Source: Erysipelotrichaceae bacterium
Lineage (GTDB): Bacteria; Bacillota_I; Bacilli_A; Erysipelotrichales; Erysipelotrichaceae
Direction: 5' to 3'
DNA length: 64,000 nt
Assembly: GCA_017533785.1 (NCBI GenBank)
Contig: JAFWII010000001.1
Span: 53,525-117,524 of the forward strand
In this document: positions 17,872-26,025 of the stretch, one piece after another
Layout of the letters: the number at the start of each line of letters is the position of its first letter
Numbering within the stretch: the stretch's first letter is position 1
Position numbers and translations under genes: made by a program
The notes under the pieces: generated by a model
The model's input: the letters and a program-made list of their open reading frames with translations, nothing else
Database searches by the model: none
Told to the model about the DNA's origin: nothing

Positions 17872-19302
17872 ATGTGGAAAGAGTTTAAAGCATTCTTACA
17901 AGCTGCTGTCAAAACCTGTCTGATCGTCGGACTCTTTTTCGGCAGTTTTGAATACTTGAATAAAGTCTTCTATAACCGCGAAGTATACCACGGCCATTTA
18001 TACCGCTCGTTGCCGGAAAACAGCATTGATGTGCTGGTGCTCGGAAGCTCCCATGCGCAGTATTCCTTCATTCCTGCTTTCTTCTATCAGGAGACAGGCC
18101 TGTACTCATTCATTCTGGGTTCTGCCTGCCAGCCGATGGAAGTGACTTATGAGATGCTGAAGGAGGCTCTGAAAACGCAAAGTCCCTCGATCCTGATCCT
18201 GGAAGCATACACAACGATCCCGCTGCATGAAAACTGCCTGGGTAATTCCTGCTATGTTCTGGCCGAGTATCAGATGACCGGACAGGAAAAATACAATACG
18301 ATCAATTATCTTCCGGAAGATGTCCGGAAGGACTATCTGAATGACTTCCTGAACTATCACAACGACTGGAAGACGATGACGGATTTTGAACTGCTGCTTC
18401 CGAAAAACGTATTAGCGAAACCGACTTCCGAAAACAACGATTTCGGTTATGTTTACCAAAGCGCCAAACTTCCGGCGCCGAACTGGTGGTACCCCTTCCG
18501 TTACGATGACAACGAACCGGAACCGGTCGAACTCAAACCGCAGGATCTGGATTCACTGAACAAGATCTACGCGCTGTGTCAGGAAAACGGTATCTCCATG
18601 TACCTGTACAAAACGGCGATCGATAATTATACCGAAGAGAACTATCAGTATCTCCATGCGACCTGGCGCTGGGCGGAAGAAAGAGGAATTCCCTACACCG
18701 ACTTCTGTGATGAAGCGCGAGCGATCGACTATGCGATGTGGATCCAGGGCGAATCCGGTCATGCATATGTGAACGGTGCCGGGCTGGTCACACACATCCT
18801 TGCGCAAAGAGTCAGCGAGCTTCCTTCCAGACATATTGCAAATCCGGAACTGGATGTCCGCTACACAGCCAGCGGCAACGGATACACCGTAGATTATCTG
18901 CGCTACGAGTTTAATCCCACCAGAGTGCTGGACAGGCTCTCCTTTACGAGCGGCATCCTGACGATCCGTTATAATGCCGAACGTAATCCGGACGAAAATG
19001 TGATCGAAAAACTGTCCGCGATAATCGGTAAGGAATTCGATAGCAGTCAGGATCAGTATATCTACATGAATAATGGAAAGATCGTAAAAGAGAGCAACGA
19101 ACCCTTCTTCTTTGAAGTCGATGGAAATACATATGAGTTTACTGAAACAGATATCCTGTATAACGACGAATCAACAGGCAATCTTGGTTCTCTTTCTCTG
19201 TGTTACAGCTATAACGGTGTTTTCCCGGTCGTTCACAATATCCGCCTGAACGGATATGTTTGGGAGATCGGATACGATTACTATACGAAACTGGAGGATT
19301 AG
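17872..19302 (+). CDS. Membrane-anchored SGNH-like protein, MBOAT partner
   Basis: 476 aa with one N-terminal membrane helix (about residues 11-27). The VLVLGSSHAQYSF block (S60, H61) fits the GDS-like nucleophile position, and YVNGAGLVTHI near residue 303 fits the C-terminal catalytic block of SGNH-type partners of MBOAT proteins. A C-terminal region of about 150 aa after that has no family I recognise. It likely takes acyl groups from the upstream MBOAT protein to an extracellular glycan. Clear DHHW motifs are missing, so this is a different subtype from the protein at 9534. Confidence 0.7.
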   Translation: MWKEFKAFLQAAVKTCLIVGLFFGSFEYLNKVFYNREVYHGHLYRSLPENSIDVLVLGSSHAQYSFIPAFFYQETGLYSFILGSACQPMEVTYEMLKEALKTQSPSILILEAYTTIPLHENCLGNSCYVLAEYQMTGQEKYNTINYLPEDVRKDYLNDFLNYHNDWKTMTDFELLLPKNVLAKPTSENNDFGYVYQSAKLPAPNWWYPFRYDDNEPEPVELKPQDLDSLNKIYALCQENGISMYLYKTAIDNYTEENYQYLHATWRWAEERGIPYTDFCDEARAIDYAMWIQGESGHAYVNGAGLVTHILAQRVSELPSRHIANPELDVRYTASGNGYTVDYLRYEFNPTRVLDRLSFTSGILTIRYNAERNPDENVIEKLSAIIGKEFDSSQDQYIYMNNGKIVKESNEPFFFEVDGNTYEFTETDILYNDESTGNLGSLSLCYSYNGVFPVVHNIRLNGYVWEIGYDYYTKLED

Positions 19303-19312
19303 CCGGGCAGGA

Positions 19313-19341
19313 TTAACTTTCCGGCTTAAAAACAGTATAAT
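19313..19341 (+). promoter_or_regulatory. Promoter abutting the GtrB-like GT2 start
   Basis: TTAACT (19313-19318), a 17-nt spacer, and TATAAT (19336-19341) precede the ATG at 19349 by 7 nt. There is no SD. This placement also decides the start: an in-frame upstream start at 19256 would lie inside the previous gene. Confidence 0.7.
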
Positions 19342-19348
19342 ATTGAAT

Positions 19349-20266
19349 ATGCTTAGCATTATTGTTCCCTGCTACAACGAAGAAAAAACAGTTTCTCTGT
19401 ATTATGAGGAATTCAGAAACTATGCAGCACAGTTGGGTGATTACGAACTGCTTTTTGTAAACGACGGCTCAAAGGACAAGACGCTTGAAGAGTGTCTGAA
19501 AATCAAAGAACAGGACAAAAACTGCCGTATCGTTAATTTTTCCCGCAACTTCGGCAAGGAAGCCGCCATGCTGGCGGGAATGAAAGAAGCGAAAGGCGAC
19601 TATGTCGTTATCATGGATGCTGATCTGCAGGATCCGCCGAAGCTTCTTCCTGAAATGCTGCAGTCTCTGAAAAATGATCCGGGTCTTGATTCTGTCGCAA
19701 CCTACCGCGTAAACCGGAAGGGCGAGCCGGTCATTCGTTCGATCTTCGCACGCAGTTTTTATAAGCTGATCAACAAAATGATCGATATCAATATTGTCGA
19801 CGGAGCCAGAGACTACCGGATGATGACACGCAGAATGGTCGATGCGATTCTTTCCATGGAAGAAGTTAACCGTTTTTCTAAAGGGATTTTTGCCTGGGTC
19901 GGTTTTGAAACCAAGTATCTTGAATATGAGAACGTCGAGCGTTCAGCCGGGGAGAGCAAATGGTCGTTCTGGAAACTGTTCCGCTATGCGATCGACGGTA
20001 TTGTGGGATTTACCACAATACCCTTGCGTCTTGCTACGATCGCGGGCGGCGTGGTATCTGCGTTCGGTTTCCTATATATGATCTATATTGTCCTAAAGGC
20101 ATTGATCTACGGGGATCCGGTTGCCGGTTTCCCTAGCCTGATCGTGATCATTACTCTGCTGGGCGGGATCCAGTTGATCGTGCTTGGCATTCTGGGTGAA
20201 TATCTGGCTAAAACCTACATGGAGACCAAGAAGCGTCCGGTGTACATCGTTAAAGAGATTCTGTAA
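19349..20266 (+). CDS. GT2 glycosyltransferase, GtrB/DPM1-like with two C-terminal helices
   Basis: 305 aa starting MLSIIVPCYNEEKTVSLYY. It contains FVNDGSKDKTLEE, NFSRNFGKEAAMLAG, and the DADLQDPP DxD region, followed by two membrane helices near residues 230-255 and 265-290. This is the standard architecture of polyprenyl-phosphate glucosyl/galactosyl transferases (GtrB, YfdH). It provides a lipid-linked sugar for transfer outside the membrane, perhaps for the GT-C candidates nearby. A short terminator follows directly. Confidence 0.9.
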   Translation: MLSIIVPCYNEEKTVSLYYEEFRNYAAQLGDYELLFVNDGSKDKTLEECLKIKEQDKNCRIVNFSRNFGKEAAMLAGMKEAKGDYVVIMDADLQDPPKLLPEMLQSLKNDPGLDSVATYRVNRKGEPVIRSIFARSFYKLINKMIDINIVDGARDYRMMTRRMVDAILSMEEVNRFSKGIFAWVGFETKYLEYENVERSAGESKWSFWKLFRYAIDGIVGFTTIPLRLATIAGGVVSAFGFLYMIYIVLKALIYGDPVAGFPSLIVIITLLGGIQLIVLGILGEYLAKTYMETKKRPVYIVKEIL

Positions 20267-20285
20267 GAGCATTTATGCTCTTTTC
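20266..20285 (+). terminator. Short intrinsic terminator
   Basis: AGAGCA (20266-20271) pairs with TGCTCT (20276-20281) across a TTTA loop, followed by TTTC. The stem is only 6 bp, so termination may be partial. Confidence 0.5.
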
Positions 20286-20292
20286 TTATAAA

Positions 20293-20322
20293 TTGGACAA
20301 AGTTAGCAGAACATTGTACTAT
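20293..20322 (+). promoter_or_regulatory. Promoter of the LCP operon
   Basis: TTGGAC (20293-20298), an 18-nt spacer and TACTAT (20317-20322) lie before the gene at 20346, which has the SD GAAAGGAG. Unlike neighbouring genes, this one has a conventional leader of about 17 nt. Confidence 0.5.
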
Positions 20323-20345
20323 TGATTAGTTGAAAGGAGAGCGCT

Positions 20346-21038
20346 ATGGGAAATTTGTTTGACAGACTGTTTAAGAAAAAAAGCACCCGTTATCTGAGCT
20401 TGCTGCTCGTGCTTTTACCATTTTTGCTCCTCACCGGTTTCTTTGGATACAGAACCGTTGACTCAATTAAGAATATCGTTCCTGGCGAATCAGGAAGTGT
20501 AGCGAAAAAAGATACCGAAGATATCGAGGATTACGATTATCATCTGAGGCATAACGCAACAGACCTGCAGAAAGAACTGTTCAAGGAACTCGATGAACTT
20601 CTGGCTCAGGATCCTCAGGATGAATTGGCAATCGCGGAATCGATCGCCAAAAACTACATCGCTGATTTCTATACCTGGACCAATAAGGAAGGGCAGTATG
20701 ACGTTGGGGGCATGTATTATGTCTTTTCCGACTCCCGCCCGAATATCTACTATCAGGCAAGAGACTCCTATTACCATTATCTTTCGTCCTATATCGAAGA
20801 ATACGGACAGGAGAATCTTCTTGAGGTCACTTCTGTAGAAGTGGAAACTTCCGGCCCGGCAAATGAATTCACCGATGTATTCGGCAGAACATATCCCGCT
20901 TGGTATGTCAGAGTCCGCTATACTTATGCGGATCATCCGAACTTTCCGATCGGAGAATACTACACAGTTATGAATATTACGGTCGTTAAACGTGATAACG
21001 GTCGTTTTGAGATAGCTCAGGCTTACGGAGATAACTAA
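20346..21038 (+). CDS. Hypothetical membrane-anchored extracellular protein
   Basis: A 230-aa protein with one N-terminal membrane helix (about residues 16-36) and an extracellular domain rich in Asp, Glu and Tyr. The domain pattern (IAKNYIADFYTW at about 99-110, and ending VVKRDNGRFEIAQAYGDN) resembles NTF2-like or cystatin-like folds seen in wall-associated proteins, but I do not recognise a named family. A strong SD (AAAGGAG) supports the start. It is 1 nt upstream of the LCP gene and probably works with it in wall-polymer attachment (inference from operon). Confidence 0.6.
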   Translation: MGNLFDRLFKKKSTRYLSLLLVLLPFLLLTGFFGYRTVDSIKNIVPGESGSVAKKDTEDIEDYDYHLRHNATDLQKELFKELDELLAQDPQDELAIAESIAKNYIADFYTWTNKEGQYDVGGMYYVFSDSRPNIYYQARDSYYHYLSSYIEEYGQENLLEVTSVEVETSGPANEFTDVFGRTYPAWYVRVRYTYADHPNFPIGEYYTVMNITVVKRDNGRFEIAQAYGDN

Positions 21039-21039
21039 G

Positions 21040-23628
21040 ATGAATAAACGTGACATCATTCAGAAAAAAGAGCCTGCAGCAGCTCCGAGAAATGTAAAAA
21101 AAGAGAACAACATTCTGCTTATCATAGCTGCAATACTGACTGTTTTATCTCATATCGGTCTGATCGTTATGATTCTTTGGTCATACCGGTACTACAATCT
21201 AAGCAAGGAAACGTTCATCGGCGGTCTGATGGTTCTCGTTTGTCTCGTGATCATCATGGATATTATTTTCCTGATCGCATCACGCTACAGAGATTCCTTA
21301 CTGAAAGTAGTCAATATCGTACTGGCTGTCATGCTGATGGTCGGTACTTTTGGCGCATCCTATTATCTTAAAACGATCAACAAAGTCGTTGACGATATTA
21401 CGGAGAACAGCGGAACAGAACAGTATCAGACCATTTCCGTTGTATTCGCCACGCATCAGGACAACAAGAACATCACGAAATTATCCGATCTTAATGGAAA
21501 AGACGTCGGTGTTCTCCAGTCATTCTCTGCAGATAAGATCACCGCTTCTTCGCTTGGACAGGAAAAACTTTCCAAGGAAGGTATCAGCCCGAATTACGTC
21601 ATGTACAAGAGTACGAACGACCTCTTTCTGGCGCTTGCCGCCAAGGAAGTCGATGCTGCGATCTTCCAGCAGGGATACCGTACCCAGTTCAGCAACGAAG
21701 ACGGATATGAAGAATATGTCGAGCAGGTCGTAGATATCGACTCGTTCGAAGAGAAAGTTCAGGTAGCGGACAACAAGAGCGCAGACCTGAATCTTGCGGA
21801 TAATCCGTTCAACATTCTGCTGATCGGTCTTGCGCCGGAAGCGAGCGGCGGCGGTCTCCCGGATGCCATCATTGTGGCTTCTGTTAACCCGCGGACGATG
21901 ACAGTCTCCATGGTATCGATCGCACGTGACTCCTACGTTCCGATCCCGTGCTATGGCGGATCCAAAAATAAGATCAACGATACAGGTGCGGACCGTGCCT
22001 GCTTAATGGAATCTGTATCCAGTCTTCTGGACAAGGATATTGACCTCTATATGGAAGTCAACTTCAAAGGCCTGGTCAGCATCATCGACGCGCTTGGCGG
22101 AATCTGGATCGAATCACCGGTCGAATTCGTTGGTCAGGACTCCTCTGCACAGAGAGGCACCTATACGATGAAGATCTATGAAGGCGGTCAGTGGGTCGAT
22201 GGTGAACATGCATTAGCGTTCGCCAGAGAGAGAAAGAGAATGCCGAACGGTGATTTTGACCGTCAGCAGCATCAGAAAGAAGTAATTATTGAGATCGTCA
22301 AGGGACTTCTTAATCTGCGCGATGTCAACAAAGCCGTTGAAGTCATGAAGATCGCCGGAGAGAATTTCTCCACGAACCTTTCTCTGAAGCAGATGACGGA
22401 TGTCTTCAATTTGCTGATCAATGCAACCAACTATAACGGCATCCCGACTTTTGATACGATCGATATCCAACAGCTCCGTATTACCGGATATCCGTCCTGG
22501 TTCTACAGTTATTCAATGCGTCTTCCGCTGTGGATCTACAGACTCTACAACGGTTCGATTGCAGAAACACAGGCCAAGATCGAAGATGTTTTAGGCCAGT
22601 ATAACCTGAAAACGATCAAACAGGATCCGAACTTTAAGTTCTTTGCAGAATACAACTATGTAAGAGGACCTTTATACTCTGAAACGTTCAACGAGGCACA
22701 GGAACACGAACCGATGCCGGCATTCGTTGCCAAGCTGACAAACATGACCTATGCAGAAGCGTTAGCATGGGCAGCGGAGAACGGAGTAAGCCTGAACGTA
22801 ACATTCATTCCGGCAGGCAGTCCGGAGTATGTAGCTTCGGATGATGGCTGGGTCGTTGCGCAGAGCGTCCGTTACGGTGCTTTAGTCTCTGAATATCCGG
22901 TCGTCGGCATCACCGTCATGGGTGAACCGATGTCTGAAGAGGACAAAGTTCCGAACTTCGTCGGCGGCAGACTCTCCGATGCACAGTCCTGGGCAAATGC
23001 GAACGGTATCACCTTGAATATTACATGGCAAGAAACAGATGATCCTGCACTTACGAACACGATCATTTCTCAGAGTGCTTCTCCTGGCTCTGATAAACGC
23101 AACATCACAACCATGGATGTTCAGGTATATCATGGACCGTATATCGTCAAGGACCTTGTTCGCGGTATGGATTATCAGACTGCAGTTGCAACATTGAATT
23201 CAGTCGGAATCAATGTCACAGAAGGTGCTTCGGTCGTTGATGACGGTGTCAAACCAGGCGTCTACTGGTCCCCGGATGTTGCATATTCCGGCGGAACGGT
23301 CACTGCTACATTCTATTCCTGTTCTGAAGGCAAGGCTTGGAATGCGGACAGCGGCGTATGTGAGGTAAAGGCAGAACCCACACCGGATCCGGGACAGGAA
23401 TGTGCCAATAACGGCGGTGTATGGGATGGTTCAAATTGCCATTATCACAACTATCAGCAGATAGAGTACGTTGATTCCACCTGCACAGAAGAAGGACATA
23501 TAACCTATAAATGTGACGGATGCGATGCGAGTTATTCGGAAGCCATTGGGGTAAAGACCGAAGGCTGCAACCCCGGTCAGGAAGGCGGCGGTGAAGGCGG
23601 CGACAATGAAGGCGGTAACGGAGAGTAG
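21040..23628 (+). CDS. LCP-family wall-polymer ligase with solute-binding-like and PASTA-like domains
   Basis: 862 aa. Three N-terminal helices (about 25-46, 57-80, 87-110) are followed by a domain resembling a periplasmic solute-binding protein (about 130-235: LNGKDVGVLQSFSADKI, FLALAAKEVDAAIFQQGY). The LytR-CpsA-Psr catalytic domain spans about 255-425, with SIARDSYVPI and the Arg-rich FARERKRMPNGDFDRQQHQK. Three PASTA-like modules follow (about 558-628, 635-700, 700-760), then a cysteine-rich segment (761-843, nine Cys) and a Gly/Glu tail. LCP enzymes transfer lipid-linked polymers to peptidoglycan. The C-terminal layout is unusual; PASTA-like modules may target it to uncrosslinked wall. 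A terminator follows. Confidence 0.85.
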   Translation: MNKRDIIQKKEPAAAPRNVKKENNILLIIAAILTVLSHIGLIVMILWSYRYYNLSKETFIGGLMVLVCLVIIMDIIFLIASRYRDSLLKVVNIVLAVMLMVGTFGASYYLKTINKVVDDITENSGTEQYQTISVVFATHQDNKNITKLSDLNGKDVGVLQSFSADKITASSLGQEKLSKEGISPNYVMYKSTNDLFLALAAKEVDAAIFQQGYRTQFSNEDGYEEYVEQVVDIDSFEEKVQVADNKSADLNLADNPFNILLIGLAPEASGGGLPDAIIVASVNPRTMTVSMVSIARDSYVPIPCYGGSKNKINDTGADRACLMESVSSLLDKDIDLYMEVNFKGLVSIIDALGGIWIESPVEFVGQDSSAQRGTYTMKIYEGGQWVDGEHALAFARERKRMPNGDFDRQQHQKEVIIEIVKGLLNLRDVNKAVEVMKIAGENFSTNLSLKQMTDVFNLLINATNYNGIPTFDTIDIQQLRITGYPSWFYSYSMRLPLWIYRLYNGSIAETQAKIEDVLGQYNLKTIKQDPNFKFFAEYNYVRGPLYSETFNEAQEHEPMPAFVAKLTNMTYAEALAWAAENGVSLNVTFIPAGSPEYVASDDGWVVAQSVRYGALVSEYPVVGITVMGEPMSEEDKVPNFVGGRLSDAQSWANANGITLNITWQETDDPALTNTIISQSASPGSDKRNITTMDVQVYHGPYIVKDLVRGMDYQTAVATLNSVGINVTEGASVVDDGVKPGVYWSPDVAYSGGTVTATFYSCSEGKAWNADSGVCEVKAEPTPDPGQECANNGGVWDGSNCHYHNYQQIEYVDSTCTEEGHITYKCDGCDASYSEAIGVKTEGCNPGQEGGGEGGDNEGGNGE

Positions 23629-23664
23629 AGTTCTCCTAATCGTGATCATTAGAATATCTAATTA

Positions 23665-23702
23665 AACAAGATCCGGAATTGTTTCCGGATCTTGTTTTTT
23701 TG
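23665..23702 (+). terminator. Strong intrinsic terminator after the LCP gene
   Basis: A 14-bp perfect stem (23665-23678 with 23683-23696), a 4-nt loop and a T-run (23695-23701). It closes the first glycan block. Confidence 0.95.
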
Positions 23703-23821
23703 TTTGAGTCTTCAGGAAGAGACTGATTATTCTTTATTGAACACAGCCAGAAAACTCTTTATTGTTTATAGAGTTTATAAAGAAATAGATCGATGTCGAT
23801 TTATGTCCATAGAATTATGAG

Positions 23822-23827
23822 TATAAT
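23822..23827 (+). promoter_or_regulatory. -10 box abutting the first LicD gene
   Basis: TATAAT ends 6 nt before the ATG at 23834; no SD. A TG dinucleotide lies 2 nt upstream of the box (23818-23819), close to an extended -10. A clear -35 is lacking. This would drive the whole operon at 23.8-40.2 kb. Confidence 0.6.
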
Positions 23828-23833
23828 TATTTT

Positions 23834-24676
23834 ATGAAGTCAAAATTCCGTCTTGCAGAAGTGCAGCAGGTGGAAGTGTCGATTATCAAAGACATTGACG
23901 CACTGTGTAAAAAACATGGGCTGCGTTATTTTTTGTACTGTGGGACACTTCTTGGCTGCGTCCGTCACAATGGATTCATTCCTTGGGACGATGATGCAGA
24001 TCTCGCGATGCCGTTAAGTGACTATAAGAAATTCAGGAAGATCGCTCTTGAAGAACTGTCCGATCGTTATGTCATATCTGATATTCATACTGATAAGTAT
24101 GCGCAGGTTCCCTGGCTTAAAGTATGTCGCCGCGGAACAGCATATTATGACGGAGATATTGAAGATGGTCCCTACAATAAAGAGATCTGGGTCGATATCT
24201 ACCCAATACTTGGAGCTTATGAAGGATTTGCGGGGAAACTGCAGACAGAGGCGATCTTTTTTCAGCGCACGCTGACCGGCGGGGATTTGCGAAAAGCAGA
24301 AAAGTATAAACACGCAGTGCACCACGTAAAGATCTGGAAATTTGTTGATCTGCTGCCGAAACCCCTTTTACGTTTCATGAATCATATCATTGAAGGTCTA
24401 TTCTGGGCCGATCCGGAAAAACACAGGATGTGCAGTACGGTTGATGCTGCGCGATTTATTGGTAAATATGTATACCGCGATTGGGACGACCAGATCGAAG
24501 GAAGCTTTGAAGGCTGCAGGTTCAGCATCCCCAAAGAGTACGATCGATTTCTGCGTACGATGTACGGGGACTATATGAAACTTCCGCCTGTAGAGAAACA
24601 GGTCAATCATTTTGTAGAAAACGCAATCATTCAGATAGAGGATGATGTTGCCAAGGAAATAGGGATCAAACTATGA
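23834..24676 (+). CDS. LicD-family phosphotransferase
   Basis: 280 aa with the LicD core: HGLRYFLYCGTLLGCVRHNG followed by FIPWDDDADLAM, whose acidic residues bind metal in this nucleotidyltransferase-fold family. LicD enzymes move phosphocholine, ribitol phosphate or related groups from CDP-linked donors onto glycans. It begins the operon and overlaps the next gene, which has a CTP-using domain, by 4 nt. This coupling suggests the pair makes and transfers one CDP-activated group, whose identity is unknown. Confidence 0.85.
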   Translation: MKSKFRLAEVQQVEVSIIKDIDALCKKHGLRYFLYCGTLLGCVRHNGFIPWDDDADLAMPLSDYKKFRKIALEELSDRYVISDIHTDKYAQVPWLKVCRRGTAYYDGDIEDGPYNKEIWVDIYPILGAYEGFAGKLQTEAIFFQRTLTGGDLRKAEKYKHAVHHVKIWKFVDLLPKPLLRFMNHIIEGLFWADPEKHRMCSTVDAARFIGKYVYRDWDDQIEGSFEGCRFSIPKEYDRFLRTMYGDYMKLPPVEKQVNHFVENAIIQIEDDVAKEIGIKL

Positions 24677-26025
24677 AAACAGTAATAACATACGGAGTAT
24701 TCGACCTGTTCCACGAGGGTCATGTCAACCTTTTAAAACGTGCAAAAGAATTAGGCGATCGTCTGGTCGTCGGTGTTACGTCCAATGAGTTTACGAAGCA
24801 AAGGGGAAAGCTGCTGCTGGCAGACAGCCTTGATATCCGCATGGCGAACGTTCGCAACTGCCCATATGTTGATGAGGTTATTCTCGAGGATCACTATGGT
24901 CAGAAAGTTGAGGATATCCAGAAATACAAAGCAGACGTTTTCGTGATCGGAGATGACTGGAAGGGAAGGTTCGATTATCTTAAGAAGTGGTGTGAAGTCG
25001 TATATCTTCCCCGCACGCCGGGAATCTCTTCCTCATCTTTACGAACAGCCCCGTATCCAAAGATCTCTTTCGGGATCGTTGGCAGCGGACGTATCGCACG
25101 CCGTTTTTTGAATGAAATCAAAACGGTTCATGGGGGTGTTCATGCCGAACATGTGTATAATCCAAACAAGGAAAGTGCGGAACGCCTCGCTGCAGAGTAT
25201 CCGGAATTAACGGTATATGGCAGTTACGATGATATGCTTGGCAGCTGCAAAGCTGTTTACATCGCTTCCCCGCACGAGACACACTACGCATATGCGAAAA
25301 AAGCGCTGCTTCAGGGAAAACATGTTTTATGCGAAAAGCCGCTGGCTTTGAAAGAAAGCGAAGCACAGGAACTATATAAGATTGCAGAAGAAAGATCGCT
25401 CGTACTGATGGAGGCAATCAAAACAGCCTACTGCCCGGGATTTAACCGTCTTCTTTCGCTCGTCGGCACAGGATTTATCGGCGAAGTCAGAGATGTCGAA
25501 TGTGCATTTACAAAGCTCACGCCTACGGAACTGCGTGAAAGGAGCGACCGGGAATACGGAGGGTCTTTTACAGAACTTGCTTCCTATACGTTGCTCCCGG
25601 TAATCAAACTTCTCGGATGCAAAGATCTGAGCATCCGGTTTGAAAGCCAGCTGGATGAAAACGGGATCGACCTTTACACCAAGACATATATCTCAAACGG
25701 TAAAGTGTTTTCCTGCGGGAAAAACGGTCTGGGGGTAAAGACAGAGGGCGAGCTGATCATCGCCGGAACGGATGGCTATATTCGTGTTGATGCTCCCTGG
25801 TGGAAGACTTCAAGATTTTCGATCCATCATGAGGATCCGCAGGATGTACAGACTTTCCAGGTCGATTTCGCCGGTGACGGTCTTCGTTACGAGATCGCGG
25901 AATTCGTTGACCGTCTGCAGGGATGGCATACCTCGGATTATCATCTGACAAAAGAAGAATCAATCAAGATCGCTTCGATCTTTGAACAATATCTGGAATA
26001 TCGAAAAGAACTGAGGAATAAATGA
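24673..26025 (+). CDS. Bifunctional TagD-like cytidylyltransferase / Gfo-Idh-MocA oxidoreductase
   Basis: A 450-aa fusion. Residues 1-120 are a glycerol-3-phosphate cytidylyltransferase-like domain: YGVFDLFHEGHVNLL has the HxGH motif, and RTPGISSSSLRT matches the RTxGIS block. Residues about 135-450 are a Gfo/Idh/MocA dehydrogenase with a GIVGSGRIARRF NAD(P) site and the CEKPLAL catalytic Lys motif. One protein could therefore reduce or oxidise a sugar or polyol phosphate and attach it to CMP. TarJ/TarI do a comparable pair of steps with unrelated folds. Overlaps of 4 nt exist on both sides. Confidence 0.85.
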   Translation: MKTVITYGVFDLFHEGHVNLLKRAKELGDRLVVGVTSNEFTKQRGKLLLADSLDIRMANVRNCPYVDEVILEDHYGQKVEDIQKYKADVFVIGDDWKGRFDYLKKWCEVVYLPRTPGISSSSLRTAPYPKISFGIVGSGRIARRFLNEIKTVHGGVHAEHVYNPNKESAERLAAEYPELTVYGSYDDMLGSCKAVYIASPHETHYAYAKKALLQGKHVLCEKPLALKESEAQELYKIAEERSLVLMEAIKTAYCPGFNRLLSLVGTGFIGEVRDVECAFTKLTPTELRERSDREYGGSFTELASYTLLPVIKLLGCKDLSIRFESQLDENGIDLYTKTYISNGKVFSCGKNGLGVKTEGELIIAGTDGYIRVDAPWWKTSRFSIHHEDPQDVQTFQVDFAGDGLRYEIAEFVDRLQGWHTSDYHLTKEESIKIASIFEQYLEYRKELRNK

